The notes beneath the pieces are model-generated. The model searched no databases. It saw only the letters and a list, made by a program, of their open reading frames with translations, and was not told the DNA's origin. The position numbers and the translations under genes are program-made. DNA of 64,000 nt from Actinoalloteichus hoggarensis (lineage in GTDB: Bacteria; Actinomycetota; Actinomycetes; Mycobacteriales; Pseudonocardiaceae): assembly GCF_002234535.1 (NCBI RefSeq), contig NZ_CP022521.1, positions 1,984,001-2,048,000 of the forward strand, in the 5' to 3' direction. This document shows positions 1-12,485 of this stretch, in pieces. The stretch's first letter is position 1, and every line of letters begins with the position of its first letter.

Positions 1-438
1 TGCGGCCGGGCCGGATCGGCGGTATCGCTGCGCGGTTGAGATCGTGCAGGGATCCTGCTCGTCGGCGTCCGCAGGCGGTGGAGACGGGCTGCGGCGTGAT
101 CGTCGAGGAGCGCGGCGGTCCGGTCGGCGGCTCCGGGCGCCCGGACCGCCGCGTCGAGGACGCGGGTGCCGACGAGGGGTCGCCGGGGATTCCGGTGCGC
201 GGGGTCGCCGGGCGTGCGGGGGTCGCGGGGCACGCCGAGGAGAAGGTGTCGGAGTTCGGTCGTGAGGGCCGCCGTGCCCCTCCGCCCGCACCGATCGCAC
301 GACCGATCCCACCGCCGGGCACGCGGATCGAGGCGGGCGCGACAGGACGGCCGGCGGGCGAAGCATGTCCGGCCGGGGAGCCCGCGACCGCCTCGCGTAG
401 CGAACGACGCCGTGCCGCACCGAGGCAGCAGGCCCGTG
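1..438. other. Left edge with no supportable gene
   Basis: GC-rich sequence downstream of the narK stop codon. Open frames exist on both strands, but their translations are Arg/Pro/Gly/Ala-rich low complexity with no domain I recognise, as expected of chance frames at this base composition. No RNA gene or clear hairpin was seen. Confidence 0.5.
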
Positions 439-1833
439 TCAGACCCGCGCCGCCGCCAGGCTCGGCAGGCGGGACACCAGGACGGACCTCCGCAGATAGC
501 ACCACCACGTGACACCCAGGCACAGCGCGTAGAAGCCGATGAAGCCGTAGAGCGCCGCCTCGATGCCGCCGCTGCCCGAGATCGAGGCCGCGAAGCCCCG
601 GTTGACGAAGAAGCCGCCGAACGCCCCCACCGCCGAGGCGATGCCGATCGCGGCCGCCGCCTCCCGCTTTCCACGCGCGACCGCCTCCGCCCGATCCACG
701 CCCGCCGACTCCTCCCGGCGTGCCCGCGCGGTGAAGATCGCCGGGATCATCCGGTAGGTGGAGCCGTTGCCGATCCCGCTGGTGACGAACAGCAGGAGGA
801 AGGCGCCGAGGAACATCTCGAACCGGCCGCTGTTCAGGCCCGCCACCACCGCCGCCGCCGTGAGTCCCATGGCCGCGAACGTCCACGCCGTGACCCGGGC
901 CCCGCCCAGCCGGTCGGCGAGCCAGCCGCCCAGCGGGCGGGCCAGCGAGCCGACGGCCGCGCCGAGCCAGGCGAAGTACGCGCCCTGGACGTCGGGGAAC
1001 TGGGTGGAGATCAGCAGCGGCAGCGCGGCGGAGAATCCGATGAAGGAACCGAAGGTTCCGATGTAGAGCAGCGACATCACCCAGGTGTGCGGCCTGCGGG
1101 CCGCCCTGATCTGGGCTCGGAAGTCCGATCGCGCCTCCACGAGGTTGTCCATGAACAGCAGCGCGCAGACCGCGGCCGCCACCACGAACGGCAGGTAGAA
1201 CAGCGCGGCGTAGGCCAGGTTCACCCCGGTGCCCAGCGAGATGACCACCGGGATGATCAGCTGCATGAGGGCGACGCCGAGATTCCCGCCCGCCGCGTTC
1301 AGGCCGAGCGCGAAGCCCTTGCGTGAATCCGGATAGAAGAAGCTGATGTTGGCCATGCTGCTGGCGAAGTTCCCGCCGCCCACGCCCGCGCCGGCCGCCG
1401 CCAGCAGGAACATCCAGAACGGCGTCGCGGGGTTCGACACGCAGAGGATCAGCAGGAGGACCGGCAGCAGGAGCAGCAGCGCGCTGACCGCCGTCCAGTT
1501 GCGTCCGCCGAAGCGCGGCACCGCGAAGGTGTAGGGCAGCCGCAGCGCGGAGCCCAGCAGATTCGGCACCGCCACCAGCCAGAACAGCTGATCGACGGAG
1601 AAGGCGAAGCCCGCCGACGGCAGGGCCACCACCACCACGCTCCAGATCGACCAGAGCGCGAAGCCGAGATGTTCGGCGAAGATCGAGAAGATCAGGTTTC
1701 GGCGGGCGACCCTGGCGCCCGTGTGAGCCCAGAACTCCGGGTCCTCCGGCTCCCAGTGCTCGATCCAGCGGCGTCCCGGTCGGGTCGGGCGCCCGTGCCG
1801 CTGCCCTCGCTCGTCGTCTGCCGTCACGGTCAT
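439..1833 (-). CDS. narK: NarK-type nitrate/nitrite transporter (MFS)
   Basis: Inner-membrane major facilitator of 464 residues with about 12 hydrophobic segments. It should import nitrate and/or exchange nitrite. The family signature is visible near the middle: the glycine-rich GxGGGNFASSM segment followed by FYP, KG and the LGLNAAGGNLG block. I place the start at the ATG at 1833, giving MTVTADDERG; the frame stays open upstream, but that extension is Arg-rich and unlike the family. The N-terminus has a short hydrophilic stretch (WIEHWEPEDPEFW) typical of actinobacterial NarK proteins. It lies on the same strand as the nitrate reductase genes but is separated from them by 809 bp, so it may have its own promoter. 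Direction of transport cannot be told from sequence. Confidence 0.9.
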   Translation of the reverse strand: MTVTADDERGQRHGRPTRPGRRWIEHWEPEDPEFWAHTGARVARRNLIFSIFAEHLGFALWSIWSVVVVALPSAGFAFSVDQLFWLVAVPNLLGSALRLPYTFAVPRFGGRNWTAVSALLLLLPVLLLILCVSNPATPFWMFLLAAAGAGVGGGNFASSMANISFFYPDSRKGFALGLNAAGGNLGVALMQLIIPVVISLGTGVNLAYAALFYLPFVVAAAVCALLFMDNLVEARSDFRAQIRAARRPHTWVMSLLYIGTFGSFIGFSAALPLLISTQFPDVQGAYFAWLGAAVGSLARPLGGWLADRLGGARVTAWTFAAMGLTAAAVVAGLNSGRFEMFLGAFLLLFVTSGIGNGSTYRMIPAIFTARARREESAGVDRAEAVARGKREAAAAIGIASAVGAFGGFFVNRGFAASISGSGGIEAALYGFIGFYALCLGVTWWCYLRRSVLVSRLPSLAAARV

Positions 1834-2642
1834 TCGTCGTCCTCCAGTGCCACTGGATCGTCTCCGGTCTCGCCACACCAGGGTCGGCACCGGCGGCGAC
1901 CCGGCCACGAGAGTCGTCACACACGCTAGGAAGCCCGCGTTACCGCGTGATGACCAGCGATGACCGGCGGACGAACTCCCCTGCACCGGAGACCATCGAG
2001 CGGAGTGAGCCCGGAGCGGCGTCCGCCGTCGCCCCCGGCGGGCGGCGCGTGGGGCGACGGGCCGCGGCACCCGTTCGCCCGGGCCATGGTGCCGGTCACG
2101 GGCGCCGGGCGCCGACGACGGCACGGCGGCCTCGGGGAGCAGGTCGGCGAACCGGGCGCCGATCGGCGAGACGCCCGCCGATCCGCCGACGAAGCGGCTC
2201 GTGTCTCGACGGCGCGATCTCCCGTGACCCGCGCACGCGCGGAGTCGCCGCACGGGGCGTCTCGTACGCGCGTGGACACCCACTGACCACGAAGATCAAC
2301 CTGCGGAGCTGCGCACGGACGTCCCGTACGCGCGTGGGCACCGAGTCCGGACGGCGGTGTCTCCGACGACGACAGGCGGACGTCCCGCACCCGCGCGGGC
2401 TGCCGAGCCCGCGAGCGAACAGACTCCACCCCACCGCGTCGTCCCGACGTCGAGCGACCCGGCAGGACGCGCCGCCGCCGACGGCGAGACGCCCTCGACG
2501 GTCGCCGTCGACCGCCCCGACGAGCCGGCCGGGATCGTCCGGCCGGCCGGCGACGCACCGGCCGCGGGCGCCGCGCACGTCTCGCCCACCGGGGTGTCGG
2601 ACCCGTCGGACCCGCCGGACCAGGCCCGCCCCGGTCCGAGCC
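1834..2642. other. 809-bp intergenic region between narK and nasC
   Basis: No gene is supported; the open frames are Arg/Pro/Ala-rich low complexity. The region holds three regularly spaced direct repeats (2258-2402), annotated separately, and should contain the narK promoter on the minus strand. I could not identify a convincing -35/-10 pair. Confidence 0.5.
2258..2402. repeat. Three 22-23-bp direct repeats at 61-62-bp period, CRISPR-like
   Basis: Copies lie at 2258-2280, 2320-2342 and 2381-2402. The first two agree at 21 of 23 positions; the third matches the second at about 18. The core is CGTCCCGTACGCGCG followed by TGGGCACC, with partly self-complementary arms (CCCGC/GCGGG in the third copy). 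Repeat plus spacer of 61-62 bp equals the usual period of a type I-E CRISPR array, and the palindromic core resembles actinobacterial I-E repeats. A weak fourth start (CGTCCCG at 2440) may continue the series. There are no cas genes in the window and the copies are diverged, so this could be a dead array remnant or an unrelated spaced motif. Confidence 0.45.
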
Positions 2643-4106
2643 TCAGACCGCGGGCACCGCCACCGCGGGCTGTCGATCCGCCAGCCAGTCGGCCAACGCG
2701 CACACCTCGTCCCGACAGCCGCCGCACCCGGTGGTGGCTCTCGTCCGCAGCGCGAGATCCGACACCGAACGGGCGCCCGCCTCCCAGGCCTGGACGAGTC
2801 CCTCCCGACGCACCGAGTTGCACCGACACACCAGGGCGTCGGCGGACCGGGTGCTCGGGTCGGTGCCGCTCGCGGCGGGCAGCGCGCGCCCGAGAAGCAG
2901 CGCGAGCCGGTCCGGCGGCACCGGCGTGCCCCGGTCGAAGAACCGGATGATCGACGCGGCGGCGTCCGGAATCCCCAACACGATCGCTCCCGCCACCCGT
3001 TCGTCCCGCACCACCAGCTTCGCGTAGCGGCCCCGCGCCGGGTCCTGCACGCACACCACCTCGGCGTCGGCGCTGTCCACCGGCACGTGCACGTCGCCGA
3101 GCGCCGCGAGATCGACGTCGCGCGCCTTCAGTCGCGTCACCGTCGCCGTGCCCCGGTACCGGGCCGCCGGATCGGCCCCGGTCAGCAGGTCCGCGAGCAC
3201 CGCGGCCTGTTCCCAGGCGGGCTGCACCAGTCCGGCGTCCGCACCGGGATGCCGCGCGCAGTCGCCCAACGCCGAGACGTCCGGGTCCGCGGTGCGCAGC
3301 CGGTCGTCGACGAGCACCCCCCGGTCCACCGCCAACCCCGCCGCCTGCGCCTGTTCCACCGCGGGCCGCACGCCCGCGGCCACGACGACCAGCTCGGCGG
3401 CGACCGTCGTGCCGTCGGCCAGCAGCAGACCCGTGCCCGGCCGGTGCGCCACGGCGGGCACGCCCATCCGCAGCCGGACACCCAGCCGACGCAGCGAACT
3501 CGCCAGCACCCGGCTCGCGCCCGCGTCCAGCTGCCGTTCCATCAGCGAGTCACTCGGATGCACCACGGTCACCTCGGTACCCCGCCCGGCGAGTCCGCGC
3601 GCCGCCTCCAGACCCAGCAGGCCGCCGCCCAGCACCGCCACCCGCAGGCCCGCCCGCGCGGCGGCCGAGATCCGCTCCCCGTCGTCGAGCGTCCGGAAGG
3701 GCACGACGTCCGGGGCGGGCTCGCCGTCGAAGTCGAGCAGCCCCGGCAGCGGAGGGAACCACGGCCTGCTGCCGGTCGCCAGGACCAGGTGGTCGTAGGG
3801 ACGCCACCGGCCGTCGTCGAGTCGGACCCGGCGCCCTCGCCGATCCAGCTCCGTCATCCGGAGCCCGCGCCGCAGGTCGACCAGATTGCGCAACGCCCAG
3901 TCGTCGTCCTGTGTCCGCACGGCCTCGGCGGAGAGCGAACCCGCCACGACGCCGGACAGCAGCACCCGGTTGTACGCGGGGTGCGGCTCCTCGCCGAACA
4001 CCGTCAAGGCGACCCGGTCACCGGTGGGATCACGCCTGCGGATCTCCTCGGCGAGCCGAGCCCCGGCCATCCCGTAGCCGATCAGGACCACCTGTCGACG
4101 GCTCAT
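2643..4106 (-). CDS. Nitrate reductase electron-transfer flavoprotein (NasC/NirB N-terminal type)
   Basis: FAD- and NAD(P)H-binding oxidoreductase of 487 residues that should pass electrons to the neighbouring molybdenum nitrate reductase. An N-terminal dinucleotide fold (VLIGYGMAGARLAEEI) is followed by a second one near residue 150 (GGGLLGLEAARGL). The C-terminus carries a BFD-like [2Fe-2S] site: C427 and C429 (CRC), then C461 and C464 (CGGC). This is the domain plan of the N-terminal half of NirB and of assimilatory nitrate reductase electron-transfer subunits. The siroheme/ferredoxin-reductase half of NirB is absent, which favours the nitrate reductase role. Its ATG shares one base with the stop of the upstream reductase gene (TGATG), so the two are translationally coupled. 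Confidence 0.88.
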   Translation of the reverse strand: MSRRQVVLIGYGMAGARLAEEIRRRDPTGDRVALTVFGEEPHPAYNRVLLSGVVAGSLSAEAVRTQDDDWALRNLVDLRRGLRMTELDRRGRRVRLDDGRWRPYDHLVLATGSRPWFPPLPGLLDFDGEPAPDVVPFRTLDDGERISAAARAGLRVAVLGGGLLGLEAARGLAGRGTEVTVVHPSDSLMERQLDAGASRVLASSLRRLGVRLRMGVPAVAHRPGTGLLLADGTTVAAELVVVAAGVRPAVEQAQAAGLAVDRGVLVDDRLRTADPDVSALGDCARHPGADAGLVQPAWEQAAVLADLLTGADPAARYRGTATVTRLKARDVDLAALGDVHVPVDSADAEVVCVQDPARGRYAKLVVRDERVAGAIVLGIPDAAASIIRFFDRGTPVPPDRLALLLGRALPAASGTDPSTRSADALVCRCNSVRREGLVQAWEAGARSVSDLALRTRATTGCGGCRDEVCALADWLADRQPAVAVPAV

Positions 4107-6280
4107 CAGAACTCTCCTTCGCTCTGCACCGGGGTCGGGCGGGCCGACTCGAGCCGCGCCGCGCAGACCTTGAACTCGGGCATCCGGCTCACCGGATCGA
4201 GCACGGGATTGGTGAGCAGGTTGGCGCGTTGGACACCGGGGAAGTGGAACGGCAGGAACACCACGTCCGGCCGCATCGAGGGCACGCAGTGCACCCTGGC
4301 CGTCATCACGCCTCGGCGGGACCGGACCAGCGCCGTCGCGCCGTCGGCGAGCCCGGCCCGCGCGGCGGTGTCGGGATGGACCTCCACGTGCGCCTCGCCG
4401 GACACCTCGTTCAACTCACGAATCAGTCGGGTCTGCGCCCCGGACTGATACTGCGCCAGCACCCGTCCGGTGGTCAGCACCAGCGGGAACTCGGCGTCCG
4501 GCTGCTCCGCGGGCCCCCGGTGGTCCACCGCGATGAACCGGGCGCGTCCGTCGGCGTGGCCGAAGGCGTCCAGGAACGGTCTCGGCGTCCCCGGATGCGT
4601 CGGGTCCGGCACCGGCCAGAACAGCGCCTCCCCGGCTCGCAGCCGCGCGTGACTGATCCCCGAGTAGTCCGCGGGTCCGCCCGCCGAGGCGGCCCCCAGC
4701 TCCGCGAACACCTCCTCGGCCGCCACCGGGAACCGTTCCGGCGGCTGACCCAGCCGGACCGCCAGGCCGTGCAGGATGTCGAGATCGCTGCGAACCTGTG
4801 GCGGCGGGTCGACCGCCCTGCGACGCAGCAGCACACGGCCCTCCAGGCTCGTCATCGTGCCGTCCTCCTCGGCCCACTGCGTCACCGGCAGCACCACGTC
4901 GGCCGTCTCGGCGGTCTCGGAGAGCACCACGTCGGCCACCACCAGCAGGTCCAGCGACGCCAGCCGCTCCTGCACGTGGGCGGCCCGGGGCGCCGAGACG
5001 ACCGGATTGCTGCCGAAGACGAGAAGGGCACGCGGGCCGTCGTCCCGGCCGAGCGCGTCGAGCAGTTCGTAGGCCGAACGGCCGGGACCGGGCAGATCCG
5101 CCGCGTCGACGCCCCAGACCCCCGCGACGTGCTGCCGCGCCGCCGGGTCGTCGAGTCGTCGGTAGCCGGGGAGCTGGTCGGCCTTCTGACCGTGCTCCCG
5201 GCCGCCCTGGCCGTTGCCCTGCCCGGTGAGACAGCCGAAGCCCGCCCCCGGGGTGCCGGGCAGCCCCAGCGCCAGCGCCAGGTTGATCCAGGCCGAGACG
5301 GTGTCGGCGCCGTCGGCGTGCTGCTCGGTGCCGCGGGCGGTCAGCACATAGGCGCTGTCGGCCTCGGCCAGCAGGCGCACCGCCGCATGCTGATCGGCCG
5401 CGGCCACCCCGGCGACCCGCTCCACGCGCTCCGGCCACCAGGCCGCCGCCGCCCGCCATGCCGAGTCGAACCCGCTGGTCCGGGACTCGACGTAGGCGTG
5501 ATCCACCAGGCCGTCCAGCACGGCCGCGTGCAGCATCCCGAGGGCCAGCGCCAGATCCGTGCCGGGGGTCGGGGCCAGGTGCAGCGCGGCCCGTTCGGCG
5601 GTCGGCGTCCGTCGCGGGTCGATCACGATCAGTCCGCCGCGGTCGGCCGTCCGCCGCAGGTGTCCGACGAAGGGCGGCATGGTCTCCGAGGGGTTCGCGC
5701 CGATCAGCAGTACCGCGTCCGCCGATCCGAGATCGGACACGGGGAACGGCATCCCGCGATCCAGCCCGAACGCGCGCGTGCCCGCCGCGGCCGCCGAGGA
5801 CATGCAGAACCGGCCGTTGTAGTCGATCTGCGAGGTGCCCAGGGCCACCCTCGCGAACTTGCCGAGCAGGTACGCCTTCTCGTTGGTCAGCCCGCCGCCG
5901 CCGAAGACCCCGACCGAGTCCGGGCCGTGCTCGGCGCGCAGGCCGCGCAGTTCGCCGGCGATCCGGTCCAGCGCCGTCTCCCAGCTCACCGGGCGCAGCG
6001 GCGCGTCACGGCGAGGCCGGGCCAGCGGGGTCGTCAGCCGCCCCGGCGAGGTCAGCACCGTCGCCGAGGTCCAGCCCTTCTGACAGAGCCCGCCCCGATT
6101 GGTGGGGAAGTCCCTCGGCGTCACCGAGAGCGGGTCCGCCGTCACCGTCATCGCGCACTGGAGCGCGCAGTAGGGGCAGTGGGTGGCCGTGCCTGCCCCC
6201 GGTTCGCCGGTGCCCGCGGCGTCGGTCACGCGGTGCTCGGCGCGTGCCGCATCGTCGTGCGACGCGGTGACCTGCGACAT
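4106..6280 (-). CDS. Assimilatory nitrate reductase, molybdopterin catalytic subunit
   Basis: Cytoplasmic molybdenum bis-MGD enzyme of 724 residues that reduces nitrate to nitrite. The N-terminal [4Fe-4S] motif is C35-x2-C38-x3-C42 and C66 in GGLCQKGW. The likely Mo-ligand cysteine sits in the NGRFCMSSA segment, as in NasA/NarB. The C-terminal MGD-binding barrel begins near LVLTTGRVLAQYQSG. I chose the ATG at 6280 because GAGGAGG lies 7-8 bases before it; longer upstream frames add only low-complexity residues. No Tat signal is seen, which fits an assimilatory enzyme. It is first in a coupled pair with the flavoprotein gene. Formate dehydrogenase-type family members share the fold, but the electron partner and narK nearby support nitrate. 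Confidence 0.9.
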   Translation of the reverse strand: MSQVTASHDDAARAEHRVTDAAGTGEPGAGTATHCPYCALQCAMTVTADPLSVTPRDFPTNRGGLCQKGWTSATVLTSPGRLTTPLARPRRDAPLRPVSWETALDRIAGELRGLRAEHGPDSVGVFGGGGLTNEKAYLLGKFARVALGTSQIDYNGRFCMSSAAAAGTRAFGLDRGMPFPVSDLGSADAVLLIGANPSETMPPFVGHLRRTADRGGLIVIDPRRTPTAERAALHLAPTPGTDLALALGMLHAAVLDGLVDHAYVESRTSGFDSAWRAAAAWWPERVERVAGVAAADQHAAVRLLAEADSAYVLTARGTEQHADGADTVSAWINLALALGLPGTPGAGFGCLTGQGNGQGGREHGQKADQLPGYRRLDDPAARQHVAGVWGVDAADLPGPGRSAYELLDALGRDDGPRALLVFGSNPVVSAPRAAHVQERLASLDLLVVADVVLSETAETADVVLPVTQWAEEDGTMTSLEGRVLLRRRAVDPPPQVRSDLDILHGLAVRLGQPPERFPVAAEEVFAELGAASAGGPADYSGISHARLRAGEALFWPVPDPTHPGTPRPFLDAFGHADGRARFIAVDHRGPAEQPDAEFPLVLTTGRVLAQYQSGAQTRLIRELNEVSGEAHVEVHPDTAARAGLADGATALVRSRRGVMTARVHCVPSMRPDVVFLPFHFPGVQRANLLTNPVLDPVSRMPEFKVCAARLESARPTPVQSEGEF

Positions 6281-6690
6281 CGTATGCCTCCTCATGGCAG
6301 GACCGCACGGCTTGCCTGGACCGCCGGGCCCGCGTGATCTCGGCGGTCCGCGTGAGACGCTCCCATGCCGGGCGGCCCTCACCTGATCACCGGGGTGGAC
6401 GACCGACGCTAGGCAGGTGCTGTTACCCGTCGCGTGGCCGTCGCGTTTCCGGCAGACGAAATCGTCTGCGCAGGCCTCGCCGGTCTGCGGTGAGGTCGGT
6501 CGGCCGTTCGCCTGCTACCCTCGGCTCTCGGGTCCGGCTGCGTTCCGTGGCGGCCGTGACCGTCTTCCGCAAGGCCTGACCACTCGGTCGGTGTTCGTGG
6601 TGTCCGACGTCGTCCGGCCTCGGACGTGCCCGACCGGTCGCGGGCCCGCGCGGAGTCGCACGGAACCCGGATATAAGGAGACACCAGACC
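6281..6690. other. Divergent intergenic region between nasA and rpsO
   Basis: This 410-bp gap should hold the promoters of the nitrate operon (minus) and of rpsO (plus). TACCCT at 6516-6521 is a possible -10 element for rpsO, but its -35 is poor. An AAGGAG motif lies 11-16 bases before the rpsO GTG. No gene is seen. Confidence 0.45.
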
Positions 6691-6960
6691 GTGGCACTGT
6701 CCACTGCCGAGAAGAAGTCGATCCTCGCCGAGTACGGCGTGCACGAGTCCGACACGGGCTCCCCGGAGGCTCAGGTCGCGATGCTGACCAAGCGCATCAG
6801 CGGCCTCACCGAGCACCTGAAGCAGCACAAGCACGACCACCACTCGCGTCGTGGCCTGCTGCTGCTGGTCGGCCGCCGTCGTCGGCTGCTCAACTACCTG
6901 ACGAAGGTCGACATCTCGCGTTACCGTTCGTTGATCAGCAGGCTCGGCCTGCGCCGCTAG
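6691..6960 (+). CDS. rpsO: 30S ribosomal protein S15
   Basis: Standard 89-residue S15, a primary binder of the 16S rRNA central domain. The typical helices and the [32 protein letters not shown] and [10 protein letters not shown] segments are all present. Translation starts at GTG 6691 after an ATAAGGAGACACC leader. It is followed by a strong hairpin and then pnp, the widely conserved rpsO-pnp order. S15 often represses its own mRNA in other bacteria; I see no specific evidence for or against that here. Confidence 0.97.
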   Translation: MALSTAEKKSILAEYGVHESDTGSPEAQVAMLTKRISGLTEHLKQHKHDHHSRRGLLLLVGRRRRLLNYLTKVDISRYRSLISRLGLRR

Positions 6961-6970
6961 ACCTGATCCG

Positions 6971-7006
6971 CTCGCGGGCGCGGTCTCATCGGGCCGCGCC
7001 CGCGAG
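6971..7006 (+). terminator. 13-bp GC hairpin between rpsO and pnp
   Basis: Perfect 13-bp arms CTCGCGGGCGCGG and CCGCGCCCGCGAG around a 10-base loop, 10 bases after the rpsO stop. There is no U-tract. It may terminate or attenuate rpsO transcription, or form an RNase III processing site as in the rpsO-pnp leaders of other bacteria. Confidence 0.7.
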
Positions 7007-7188
7007 GTCAGACCCAGAAGGAGTGGCCGCCGCACGTCAAGACGCCGATCGGGAACAGTTCGCCGGTCCTCGGTAGTGGTTCTCGGGACACCCGGTCCCG
7101 CGGACTTCGATCGATGACCGGCCACGTTCGAACCTGCTCCCGTGTCTGTGCGCTCCGGCCCGTTTCCAGACACCAAGGAGAGAACTAC

Positions 7189-9440
7189 GTGACAGACACT
7201 GACTTCACCGAGGCCACCGCGATCATCGACAACGGTCGCTTCGGCACTCGGACGGTCCGTTTCGAGACCGGCCGCTTCGCCCGGCAGGCGGCGGGCAGCG
7301 TCGCCGCCTATCTCGACGACGAGACCATGCTGCTCTCGGCCACCACCGCGTCCAAGCACCCGAAGGAGCACTTCGACTTCTTCCCGCTGACGGTGGACGT
7401 CGAGGAGCGGATGTACGCCGCCGGCCGCATCCCCGGCTCGTTCTTCCGCCGGGAGGGCCGTCCCTCCACCGACGCGATCCTGACGTGTCGGCTCATCGAC
7501 CGGCCGCTGCGACCGTCCTTCGTCGAGGGCCTGCGCAACGAGGTCCAGGTCGTCGTCACCGTGATGAGCCTGACTCCCGGCGAGCTCTACGACGTGCTGG
7601 CCATCAACGCGGCCTCCGCCTCCACCCAGCTCTCCGGCCTGCCCTTCTCCGGCCCGGTCGGCGGCGTGCGCGTCGCGCTGATCGAGAACCAGTGGGTCGC
7701 CTTCCCGACGCACGAGCAGCTGGAGAACGCCGTCTTCGACATGGTCGTCGCCGGCCGCATCGTCGGTGACGACGTCGCGATCATGATGGTCGAGGCCGAG
7801 GCGCCCGAGCACGTCCTCTCGTTGATCGAGAAGGACGCGCCCGCGCCCACCGAGGAGATCGTCGCCCAGGGTCTGGAGGCGGCCAAGCCGTTCCTGAAGG
7901 CCCTGTGCGAGGCGCAGCAGCAGCTGGCCGACTCCTCGGGCAAGGAGACGGTGGCGTTCCCACGCTTCCTCGCCTACGAGGAGGACATGTTCGCGGAGGT
8001 CGAGCGGATCGCGGGCGCCGAGCTGGCCGAGGCGCTGACCATCGCGGGCAAGCAGGAGCGCGAGACCCGCATCGACGAGGTCAAGGCGCGCACCCTCACC
8101 GAGGTCGCCCTCGGCGAAGGCGAGCCCTTCCACGGCCGCGACAAGGAGGTCGGCGCGGCCTTCCGCTCGCTGACCAAGAAGCTCGTCCGGCAGCGGGTGC
8201 TCCGGGACAAGGTGCGGATCGACGGCCGAGGACTGGCCGACATCCGGAGCCTCTCCTCCGAGGTCTCGGTCATCCCGCGCGTGCACGGCTCGGCGCTGTT
8301 CGAGCGCGGCGAGACCCAGATCCTGGGCATCACCACGCTGAACATGCTGCGGCTCGAGCAGAACCTGGACACGCTCGCGCCGGAGACCACCAAGCGGTAC
8401 ATGCACCACTACAACTTCCCGCCCTTCTCCACCGGCGAGACCGGCCGGGTCGGCTCGCCCAAGCGGCGAGAGATCGGCCACGGCGCGCTCGCCGAGCGGG
8501 CACTGATGCCGGTGCTGCCCTCGCGCGCGGAGTTCCCGTACGCGATCCGGCAGGTGTCCGAGGCGCTGGGCTCCAACGGCTCCACCTCGATGGGCTCGGT
8601 CTGCGCCTCGACGCTGTCCCTGCTCAACGCGGGCGTGCCGCTGAAGGCTCCGGTCGCGGGCATCGCGATGGGTCTGGTCTCCGACGAGGTCGACGGCGAG
8701 ACCCGCTACGTGGCGCTGACCGACATCCTCGGTGCCGAGGACGCCTACGGCGACATGGACTTCAAGGTCGCGGGCACCAAGGACTTCGTGACGGCGCTCC
8801 AGCTGGACACGAAGCTCGACGGCATCCCGTCCGACGTGCTGGCCCAGGCGCTTCGGCAGGCCTACGACGCTCGGGTCACCATCCTGGAGGTCATCGCCGA
8901 GGCGATCGACCGCCCGGACGAGATGAGCCCCTACGCCCCGCGCGTCACCAGCGTGAAGATCCCGGTGGAGAAGATCGGCGAGGTCATCGGCCCGAAGGGC
9001 AAGATGATCAACTCGATCACCGAGGAGACCGGCGCGGACATCTCCATCGAGGACGACGGCACGATCTACGTCGGCGCGGTGGACGGCCCCTCGGCCGAGG
9101 CGGCGGTGGACAAGATCAACGCCATCGCGAACCCGCAGCTTCCGAAGATCGGCGAGCGTTTCCTGGGCACCGTCGTCAAGACGGCCGCCTTCGGTGCCTT
9201 CGTCTCGCTGGTGCCGGGCCGTGACGGCCTGGTGCACATCTCCAAGCTGGGCAACGGCAAGCGGATCGCCAAGGTGGAGGACGTCGTCAAGGTCGGCGAC
9301 AAGATCCGAGTCGAGATCGCCGACATCGACAACCGGGGCAAGATCAGCCTGGTCCCGGTCGCCGAGACCGAGTCCGCGGAGAACGGCGCGGCGCCCGCCG
9401 ACGGCGCGGCCGCCGCCCCGGCGTCGGAGTCCACGACGGC

Positions 9441-9444
<4 letters not shown>
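7189..9444 (+). CDS. pnp: Polyribonucleotide nucleotidyltransferase (PNPase)
   Basis: Phosphorolytic 3'-5' exoribonuclease of 751 residues that can also add 3' tails. It has two RNase PH domains (roughly residues 10-230 and 320-560) joined by the helical linker, then a KH domain ([18 protein letters not shown]) and an S1 domain ([20 protein letters not shown]). The C-terminus ends in an Ala-rich tail. I start at GTG 7189 ([14 protein letters not shown]) because AAGGAGAGA lies just upstream; the longer frame starting at 7114 has no ribosome site and adds non-conserved residues. Its stop overlaps the next start as GTGA, so pnp heads a coupled operon with the peptidase and dapB. Also involved in cold shock and RNA quality control in other species. 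Confidence 0.97.
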
Positions 9445-12078
<2,634 letters not shown>

Positions 12079-12485
12079 CCGCTGACCGTGTCGGAGGCGG
12101 CAGGCCGTCCGTCCGCCGCTCGGGCAGCGCATCGTCCTGGGAGCTCGCGCCGTGTACGCGGTGGCCGCCTCGCCCCGGCGGGGTGCCCGACATCCTCGTC
12201 ACGGTGCGCGCCGCCACCTCCTGTCCGGGGAGCGATGTTCGGGGTCGGCCGTGGGCCCGCGTGGCCTACGACGTGGCGTCCGACGATGTGGCCTGCGGTC
12301 GGCGGCCGGTGACCTCCGTTCGTGGGCGCCGTGTCGTGCTGCCGCACCGGTCGGTCGCCGAGAAGGCAGGGGTGGGGGTACGGACGTGAGCTCGGTCGGC
12401 TTGCTTGCCGCATCCCGTCGATCACGAATGCGACAGGCCGATCGTCGGTGGAGCGGTCCGCGGCGAGCGCAGACGCGCGTCGTCG
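12079..12485. other. Intergenic region with no feature seen
   Basis: 407 bp between convergent genes. No gene, strong hairpin or repeat was recognised; the overlapping open frames are low-complexity. Confidence 0.4.

Noticed and set aside
1947-4448. Long plus-strand open frame of 833 codons across the narK-nasC gap and nasC
   Set aside because: Translation is Arg/Pro/His-rich with no domain; it is the antisense shadow of the well-supported minus-strand flavoprotein gene.
3911-6337. 808-codon plus-strand open frame opposite the nitrate reductase gene
   Set aside because: Low-complexity antisense frame; the minus strand encodes an intact molybdopterin enzyme with all cofactor motifs.
6409-9237. 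942-codon minus-strand open frame opposite rpsO and pnp
   Set aside because: Asp/Arg/Leu-rich shadow frame typical of GC-rich genes; rpsO and pnp on the plus strand are unambiguous.
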